From assembly GCA_903921325.1 (NCBI GenBank), contig CAIXPL010000021.1, forward strand, positions 1-37,484: 37,484 bases of DNA, in the 5' to 3' direction. Under the pieces are notes generated by a model that saw nothing but the letters and a program-made list of their open reading frames with translations, made no database searches and was not told where the DNA came from. The stretch comes from an uncultured Pseudomonadota bacterium. Its GTDB lineage: Bacteria; Pseudomonadota; Gammaproteobacteria; Burkholderiales; SG8-39. Position 1 is the first letter of the stretch, and each line of letters opens with the position of its first letter. Shown in pieces: positions 33,185-37,484 of the stretch. The position numbers and the translations under genes are program-made.

Positions 33185-34026
33185 TGCCGATCACCACGAC
33201 GAGAATTCCGCCCGCACCCTGTATCGCCGTCGACAGCTGCGGCAGCGGTCCGGCGGTGATGTTCCTGCACGGCATAGGCGGCAACCGCAGTAACTGGCAC
33301 GATCAGCTGACCGCACTGGGCGATCGCTACCACGCCCTCGCCTGGGACGCCCGTGGCTACGGCGGCAGCGACGACTACGAAGGGCCCCTGGCGTTTGGTG
33401 ATTTCAGCGCCGATCTGCTGCGCGTGCTGGATGCGCTCGGCATCGAACGCGTCCACCTGTGCGGACTGTCGATGGGCGGGATGATCGCCCAGGACTTCTA
33501 TCGGCGCCATCCGCAGCGGGTGCGCTCCCTGGTGCTGGCCGATACGCGCAACCCCTTCCAGCGCTTCAACAACGACGAATTCCTGCGCCAGCGCGAAGCC
33601 CCGTTGAAGGCGGGCAAGACCCCGCGTGACATCGCGCCTGGCCTGGCCCCTACCCTAGCGAGTCTGGCGCCGAGCCAGGCGGTGCTCACGCGGCTGATCG
33701 ACAGCGTAGCCGCGCTGCACAAGGAGTCGTACCTGAAGACGCTGCGAGCGACGACGCAGGTGGCCGAGGATCCGGCGTTCGCTGGCGCCGCCGGCTTCGT
33801 CGAGCTCGCCACGATCAAGGTACCCACGCTGGTGATCTGCGGCAGCGAAGACCGGGTGACGCCACCGGCGATGTCCGAGTTCATCGCAGCCGGGGTTGCC
33901 GGTGCCGAGCTGGTCATGATCGCGGGGGCAGGACATCTGTCAAACATCGAGCAGCCGACAGCGTTCAACCGCGCAATGCGCAATTTTCTCGACCGCGTCG
34001 AGGGTGGGGAGCCGGACCGCGGCTGA
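33181..34026 (+). CDS. Alpha/beta hydrolase (NicD/PcaD-like)
   Basis: The 281-residue hydrolase has a complete triad: S97 in GLSMGG, D224 in GSEDRVTPP and H252 in GAGHLSNIEQP, plus the oxyanion loop MFLHGIGGNRSNW. It resembles 3-oxoadipate enol-lactonases and the N-formylmaleamate deformylase NicD. Following a NicX-like dioxygenase, deformylation of the ring-cleavage product is the best guess. Its ATG overlaps the hydroxylase stop. After its stop come 143 bp without a recognised feature up to the DUF1905 chimera, where the G+C-rich block ends. Confidence 0.87.
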   Translation: MMPITTTRIPPAPCIAVDSCGSGPAVMFLHGIGGNRSNWHDQLTALGDRYHALAWDARGYGGSDDYEGPLAFGDFSADLLRVLDALGIERVHLCGLSMGGMIAQDFYRRHPQRVRSLVLADTRNPFQRFNNDEFLRQREAPLKAGKTPRDIAPGLAPTLASLAPSQAVLTRLIDSVAALHKESYLKTLRATTQVAEDPAFAGAAGFVELATIKVPTLVICGSEDRVTPPAMSEFIAAGVAGAELVMIAGAGHLSNIEQPTAFNRAMRNFLDRVEGGEPDRG

Positions 34027-34169
34027 GTCATTCGGCCCTTTTTTCTCGCTCCAAAGCGGGCATCCAGATGCAGTTCTGACGTTCGACATGAGCGGCGGCG
34101 CAAGGGGCGCGCAGCGGCCTTGGGGACGTCCGCTCGATAAATGGGTCAGGCGACACGCAACCGACTCCC

Positions 34170-34562
34170 CTACTCTTCGATACGCTCGGTGAGTTGCACC
34201 TTGACTCGGGCTCCGGCTTCCTTGGCGATCTCGGCCCTCAGCGAAGCCTTGATAGGGAGCTTGTGGGTACCGTTGCCGAGCGCCATGAAGGAGCTTTGGA
34301 AGGGCTGACCATCTACCGTGCCTCTGACCTTGACCAGACCGCGAGTTTTGAAGAACTCTGCTGACCCGGGCATGACGACGTAGGTCCAGCCGCCCTTGCT
34401 CGGGCTCTTCTGCAGGGTAGCCGTGAACGTTTTATGAAGGACACTCACCCGTTGCTTTGCGTCATACGACTCTGCCGAGTCCCCCAGCAGAATACGCGGC
34501 TCCAGCTTCGGTCTGTTCTCCTTGCCGATCCAGGTGAGTTCGAGTTTCTGTTTCTTGGTCAT
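34170..34562 (-). CDS. Chimera: N-terminus of a Mod-type DNA methyltransferase fused to a DUF1905 domain
   Basis: The 130-residue product (ATG at 34562; a TTG at 34577 is possible) begins [20 protein letters not shown], continuing [20 protein letters not shown]. That run is the characteristic opening of type III-like/Mod adenine methyltransferases, which continue with a D-N-x-L-I-x-G-D-N box. From about residue 38 it changes to [20 protein letters not shown], then [20 protein letters not shown] and the rest of a complete DUF1905 domain (usually about 95 residues and starting F-T-A-x-L). The join is in frame, so the product may be made. It lies 19 bp after ptuB. DUF1905 has no established function that I know. 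The deletion presumably removed the methyltransferase body and more. Confidence 0.75.
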   Translation of the reverse strand: MTKKQKLELTWIGKENRPKLEPRILLGDSAESYDAKQRVSVLHKTFTATLQKSPSKGGWTYVVMPGSAEFFKTRGLVKVRGTVDGQPFQSSFMALGNGTHKLPIKASLRAEIAKEAGARVKVQLTERIEE

Positions 34563-34581
34563 TTCAATTTGGCGCAAAACG

Positions 34582-35316
34582 CTATAAGGCTAGTCTGCAC
34601 TGCTCCCATACGGCTGGGTGCTGCTGATGCAAATCCCTGAACGGTGGCAGGGTACGGCCAGTGTTGCTGAAGCACCAGCCCAAAAGACCACTGTCATCGG
34701 CCTGTTTCAACTCGTCGATCAAGTGCTGCGTCGCAATGATGCCTCCGGCGAGCGACCTTCGCAGTATTGCGGCCAAACGATTGAATGTGTTGACATACCC
34801 AGCCGCCACTGCTTCTCGCCGGTCCAGCTTCAATACCTCAACAGTCTTGCTGCCTTTTGGCGACCAGTCATTCGCTTGCACATCAAATCGCGCCGTCAGG
34901 TTGCCTGTTATCGGGTCGAAATCAAGGTACTGCCACGGATCCTCGATTGATGGATCGATCAGTAGTGCGCGTCGTCGCGACATCGGAAACTGGTCTCCTT
35001 TGAGACGCCCGCATTCAGTGCAACAAAGCAGCAAATTGGTCCACCGAAAGGCGTGCTTTGGATAGAGCACTTTGGGACGAAAGTGTTCAATGTCGCATCC
35101 ATGCGAATCGACGCAGTACATGCACCGTTCGCGCGGCCCCATCGTTTTCTGAAGGGTGACCAGAACTGATTTGAGCGTTTTGGTTTGTCGCGCTGCTTTC
35201 CAGTCTGTCTCGATATTCAGTTGACCCAGCCCGTGCTTGGTGTTGGTAGAAGACTGCCGTTTGCTTAGGTAGGTTTGTGCTGCCTTGGGCAAACAGGGGC
35301 GGATGAAGCGCCGCAT
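34582..35316 (-). CDS. ptuB: Septu system HNH endonuclease PtuB
   Basis: The 244-residue protein has a zinc-bound HNH core: C65-x2-C68 (CMYC), the E-H-F-R-P-K box with H78, W-x-N-L (WTNLLL) and C99-x2-C102 with K106 ([14 protein letters not shown]). The pattern 'E-H-F-R-P-K ... N-L-L ... C-x2-C-x3-K' is typical of PtuB and related effector nucleases. The 3-bp gap to ptuA upstream means the two are expressed together. In Septu the ATPase forms a ring that holds PtuB, and the nuclease degrades DNA on phage infection. Alternative: one of the similar ATPase-HNH pairs carried by retrons, but no reverse transcriptase is seen here. Confidence 0.82.
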   Translation of the reverse strand: MRRFIRPCLPKAAQTYLSKRQSSTNTKHGLGQLNIETDWKAARQTKTLKSVLVTLQKTMGPRERCMYCVDSHGCDIEHFRPKVLYPKHAFRWTNLLLCCTECGRLKGDQFPMSRRRALLIDPSIEDPWQYLDFDPITGNLTARFDVQANDWSPKGSKTVEVLKLDRREAVAAGYVNTFNRLAAILRRSLAGGIIATQHLIDELKQADDSGLLGWCFSNTGRTLPPFRDLHQQHPAVWEQCRLAL

Positions 35317-35319
35317 GGG

Positions 35320-36615
35320 TCAAGGTTCCTCGCTATTTGCCGCGAACAACTCAAGCTGACTGGCTTTGCCCAATTCGTCTTTGGTAAGTCTGCCCCCAGC
35401 CCTTTTCTTGGCCATGAGCTTGGCGTACTCGGCTCTCCCCTCCACTGCTCGCGGCGAACGCGTATTCTGCAAGCCAAACGCGGCTGTTAACAGAATTGTG
35501 TCCGGCCGGGAGGAAATGACTGTGTTGTACTCTTCTCCGGTCAACGCGCGGGGATCGTTATCGCTACCAGGCTCTGGCAAAACAAACAGGCCGTTCTCGT
35601 CGGCCGCCTGGCAGATTATGGGGCTATGAGTGGTGACCAGAAACTGGATTTTCGGGAAATGAGCCTTAAGCCAGAAACCAATCTCACGTTGCCATTCGGG
35701 ATGGAGATGAGCATCGATTTCGTCGATCATAACCACACCGCCGCGAACGATGCGCAGTTTTCCGTCTTCACCTCGCTCTGCGAGGCCATCAATGCCGTAG
35801 GCACTGATGAGGTGACGGAGAATATCTGCGAGCAAAGCGATCGCGGAACGATAGCCGTCGCTCATTTCACTCCAAGCAAGCTGAAAGCCATTGCGGTCCT
35901 TCAGCCACAGACCGTCAGAATCCACGCGGTCCACTGTGATCTGATTAGGCATCAAGTCATCGCGCAGAATTTCAAGCAACAATTCAAGATGGCTACTTTC
36001 CGCAGTTTTGTTTTCCAGCTTTTTGTGGCTTAGGTTGCGTAGCCATTGATCTACCTCATACAACGAAGCTGCTTCCTGAAACATCGTTACGAACCTCTCC
36101 GTGGTAGGGCCGACCATCAAGCGCGTGGCTTCTGGTGAAGCTCCAAACACTCGTCGGAAAGGTCCGTAGCCACAGGAGAACCATCCATGCGAATCCGAGG
36201 ACCAAAGGCCACGTTGCGCAAGTGTTCTCTTACTACCCCAGTCGCTCGGCAACTCAATAAATGTGTCTTTGCCGCCATTTTTTAGAATTACCGTGGCCGG
36301 GAATTTCTTATAAGCGGATTTTCCCTTCCCAGAAAAATCGTCCACGCCCTTTTCGGGAAAAATCATCAACTGAATCTTTGCTTCGTGATCATCAGCTCCA
36401 TCACGTATCCATCGATGAAAACTTGGTTGAAGTGATCGAGCGATATCCCTGCCGGTAAGTGCGACCGCAATAGCCTTGAGCAGTGTACTTTTCCCAGACC
36501 CATTGTTCCCAGTAAAGACTGTCCAACCCGCATAGGTTCCATCGGGTCGTGCGAGATCAAATTGCAGGTCCGCGAAGCCTCGGATGTTCTTAAGAACTAC
36601 TCTGTCGATATACAT
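35320..36615 (-). CDS. ptuA: Septu system ATPase PtuA (SMC/OLD-like AAA)
   Basis: The 431-residue protein begins YIDRVVLKNIRGFADLQFDL, the start of RecF/OLD-like ATPases, with Walker A GNNGSGKST (36-44), an ABC-like signature MSDGYRSA (251-258), Walker B VVMIDEID (294-301) with HLHPEWQ after it, and the switch histidine H330 in TTHSP. In Septu the ATPase oligomerises, senses infection and controls PtuB. Length and gene order (ptuA then ptuB) fit. G+C is lower than in the catabolic blocks, consistent with separate acquisition. No promoter was identified in the 140 bp upstream. Confidence 0.85.
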   Translation of the reverse strand: MYIDRVVLKNIRGFADLQFDLARPDGTYAGWTVFTGNNGSGKSTLLKAIAVALTGRDIARSLQPSFHRWIRDGADDHEAKIQLMIFPEKGVDDFSGKGKSAYKKFPATVILKNGGKDTFIELPSDWGSKRTLAQRGLWSSDSHGWFSCGYGPFRRVFGASPEATRLMVGPTTERFVTMFQEAASLYEVDQWLRNLSHKKLENKTAESSHLELLLEILRDDLMPNQITVDRVDSDGLWLKDRNGFQLAWSEMSDGYRSAIALLADILRHLISAYGIDGLAERGEDGKLRIVRGGVVMIDEIDAHLHPEWQREIGFWLKAHFPKIQFLVTTHSPIICQAADENGLFVLPEPGSDNDPRALTGEEYNTVISSRPDTILLTAAFGLQNTRSPRAVEGRAEYAKLMAKKRAGGRLTKDELGKASQLELFAANSEEP

Positions 36616-36756
36616 CCCGTATTTCCTCTCTGCTACCTGAAGTGGCGCCTGGTTACTTTGTCGGCGCAGGCAACGTGATGGAATTCATTCCACATTGAAA
36701 AGTACACACCTTGAACATGCGTTGTAAGACGCCGTGCCTAGCGGTCACCTGACAGG
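36616..36756. other. Intergenic stretch upstream of ptuA
   Basis: These 141 bp separate ptuA from the small gene before it. An A+T-richer part around 36680-36720 could hold the ptuA promoter on the minus strand, but no clear -35/-10 pair or terminator hairpin was recognised. If there is no terminator, mazF, the small gene and ptuAB could form one transcript. Confidence 0.3.
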
Positions 36757-36987
36757 CTACGCGAAGATTCGACTTACCCAATTCACGATGCCCGAAAAAT
36801 CAGTTCTCACTGATTCAGACTCCTCGTCGCCACCCGAGATCAAGCACCATGCCTGCACGTCGTTCGGTGCAAGCACATGCAACACGAGATCACCGTTTTC
36901 GGTGTGCCACTCAACTCCGAGGTCTCCTTCTGTTCCTGGCACGATCGAAGGTGGGGTGGTCGATTTGGCACAGATCTGTTCCAACAT
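36757..36987 (-). CDS. 76-residue protein of unknown function downstream of mazF
   Basis: The start at 36987 lies 4 bp after the mazF stop; the frame is open 14 codons further, into mazF, but that would be a long overlap. The product has PPSIVPGTEGDLGVEWHTEN and then DLVLHVLAPNDVQAW. The order 'P-x-I-x-P-x-x-x-G-x-L-x-x-E-W ... L-x-L-x-V' recurs in small proteins found in toxin-antitoxin and defence islands, without known function. Position after mazF suggests co-expression. It is not an antitoxin by sequence that I recognise, yet it could have become one; that is speculation. Confidence 0.6.
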   Translation of the reverse strand: MLEQICAKSTTPPSIVPGTEGDLGVEWHTENGDLVLHVLAPNDVQAWCLISGGDEESESVRTDFSGIVNWVSRIFA

Positions 36988-36991
36988 TTGA

Positions 36992-37339
36992 TCAATCCAA
37001 TAAAATCGCCTGAACCCGAGCGAGCACATCGTCGAGAATAAACTGCGGTACCGTTTCCTTCAGACTCACTTTGCGTGCACGCCAGTCAAGCGATTTCAAC
37101 TGGTGACAATGCACTGAGCCTTGCGTATCAGTGCCGGCACCCATCAAAGTGACAATCGTGCCGTAGGTGCGCGCAACAGCGGCGGCCCCCTGTGAAATTG
37201 GGCAAATCATGGCCAAGCCTTGCTGGTTGAAGGTCTTGCCACTCACCACAAGCCCGAAGTGCGGGCCTTTCATTTCCCGACCGGATGCAGGGTCGAAATT
37301 CAAGTGAACGATATCGCCGCGGTTCGGCAGGTACGACAT
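36992..37339 (-). CDS. mazF: MazF/ChpB-type endoribonuclease toxin, upstream region lost
   Basis: The 115-residue protein is a full-length MazF/PemK-family toxin: RGDIVHLNFDPASGREMKG, GLVVSGKTFNQQGLAMICPI, and HQLKSLDWRARKV, where the family has D/N-Q-V-K-S-L-D-W-R-A-R. One family position is changed (P-H-F-G where G-x-R-P is usual), which may affect RNA cleavage. It would cut mRNA at short sequences. The partner antitoxin should lie upstream, but the 139-bp repeat starts only 5 bp before the start codon, so the antitoxin gene, promoter and natural ribosome-binding site are all gone from this position. Expression, if any, must be driven from inside the repeat element. Confidence 0.88.
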   Translation of the reverse strand: MSYLPNRGDIVHLNFDPASGREMKGPHFGLVVSGKTFNQQGLAMICPISQGAAAVARTYGTIVTLMGAGTDTQGSVHCHQLKSLDWRARKVSLKETVPQFILDDVLARVQAILLD

Positions 37340-37343
37340 TAAC

Positions 37344-37482
37344 CGGCTCTATGCCGTTTAGTGTGGAATTGGACTTATGTGCAAACATGGTGCAAGCGAT
37401 CCAGGCCGAACGGCTTGGCAGGGATGAATGGGCTCTGGGGCAGGTGTTTGAGCTTGGACATGCGCAGGTAGGCGATCGCGAT
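37344..37482. repeat. 139-bp terminal repeat, right copy (probable IS end)
   Basis: A perfect reverse complement of 1-139; two more bases follow to the window end. The inner edge begins (C)GGCTCTATGCCGTTTAG and faces into mazF. A plus-strand frame from the ATG at 37351 (MPFSVELDLCANMVQAIQAE) runs off the right edge; the opposite strand carries the frame that ends in DRLHHVCT. The outer part of the element is not in the window, so its type cannot be verified. That both ends of the sequence stop inside the same repeat is also how a short-read assembly would break at a multi-copy element. Confidence 0.75.
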
Positions 37483-37484
37483 GA

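Noticed and set aside
34027-34169. Possible terminator or mobile-element end between the hydrolase and the DUF1905 chimera.
   Set aside because: A run of six T is present near 34040, but no stem precedes it and no terminal inverted repeat was found.
34582-36615. Retron with Septu-type effectors.
   Set aside because: No reverse transcriptase or structured msr/msd RNA is seen next to the ATPase-HNH pair within the window.
1-37484. tRNA genes, rRNA, CRISPR arrays, riboswitches.
   Set aside because: No cloverleaf, regularly spaced repeat or recognised riboswitch core was found on reading both strands; a covariance-model scan could not be run.

Overview
The window looks like part of a mobile catabolic island from a betaproteobacterium, most likely Burkholderiales. 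The main reason is the six Bug/TctC-type periplasmic binding proteins, an expansion typical of that order, together with high G+C and many aromatic-degradation gene families. Apart from two insertion-sequence-like ends, no transposase is visible. No rRNA, tRNA or CRISPR array was seen, and no transcriptional regulator is encoded.

Layout. (1) 1-1400: the end of a 139-bp repeat that cuts off the 3' end of a tyrosine integrase, then the integrase and its leader, then a scar in which the first 37 codons of an MFS transporter survive. (2) 1511-9393: a Rieske oxygenase with an N-terminal helix-turn-helix-like domain, a RidA protein, an FAA hydrolase, a VOC protein, a branched-chain-type binding protein, a cdsA tail fragment, a complete NMT1/SsuABC-type ABC transporter and a second RidA protein. 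(3) 9636-18000: a molybdenum hydroxylase large subunit, a cupin, three Bug binding proteins, an alpha/beta hydrolase with a cysteine nucleophile, and a secreted metallo-beta-lactamase-fold hydrolase. (4) 18007-24000: a bis-MGD oxidoreductase whose end runs into a vapC (PIN) remnant, a complete tripartite tricarboxylate transporter (Bug-TctB-TctA), and a stretch of gene debris holding the first codons of a vapB antitoxin. (5) 24007-29050: a two-subunit ring-hydroxylating oxygenase plus Bug protein, divergent from a second Rieske oxygenase plus Bug protein. (6) 29240-34026: a visibly more G+C-rich operon of binding protein, 108-aa protein, NicX-like ring-cleaving dioxygenase, FAD hydroxylase and alpha/beta hydrolase. 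(7) 34170-37340: a defence segment of lower G+C with a methyltransferase-DUF1905 chimera, a Septu pair (ptuB, ptuA), a small unknown protein and a mazF toxin without its antitoxin. The window closes with the same 139-bp repeat, inverted.

How it fits together. Binding proteins and one ABC and one TTT system would bring in aromatic or heteroaromatic acids. Rieske, molybdenum and flavin hydroxylases would activate the ring, NicX-like and possibly cupin/VOC enzymes would open it, and FAA hydrolase, alpha/beta hydrolases and RidA deaminases would process the products. The three terminal oxygenases and the Mo hydroxylase have no reductase, ferredoxin or small subunits here, so partners must come from elsewhere. 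The many gene stumps at block borders (MFS, cdsA, vapC, vapB, lipoprotein, methyltransferase) show that the island was built by repeated illegitimate joins. The clearest candidates for something new are the NicX-like operon, with its own binding protein and a small protein of unknown function, and the rearranged defence end with its orphan toxin and chimeric gene. Substrates are inferred, not shown.
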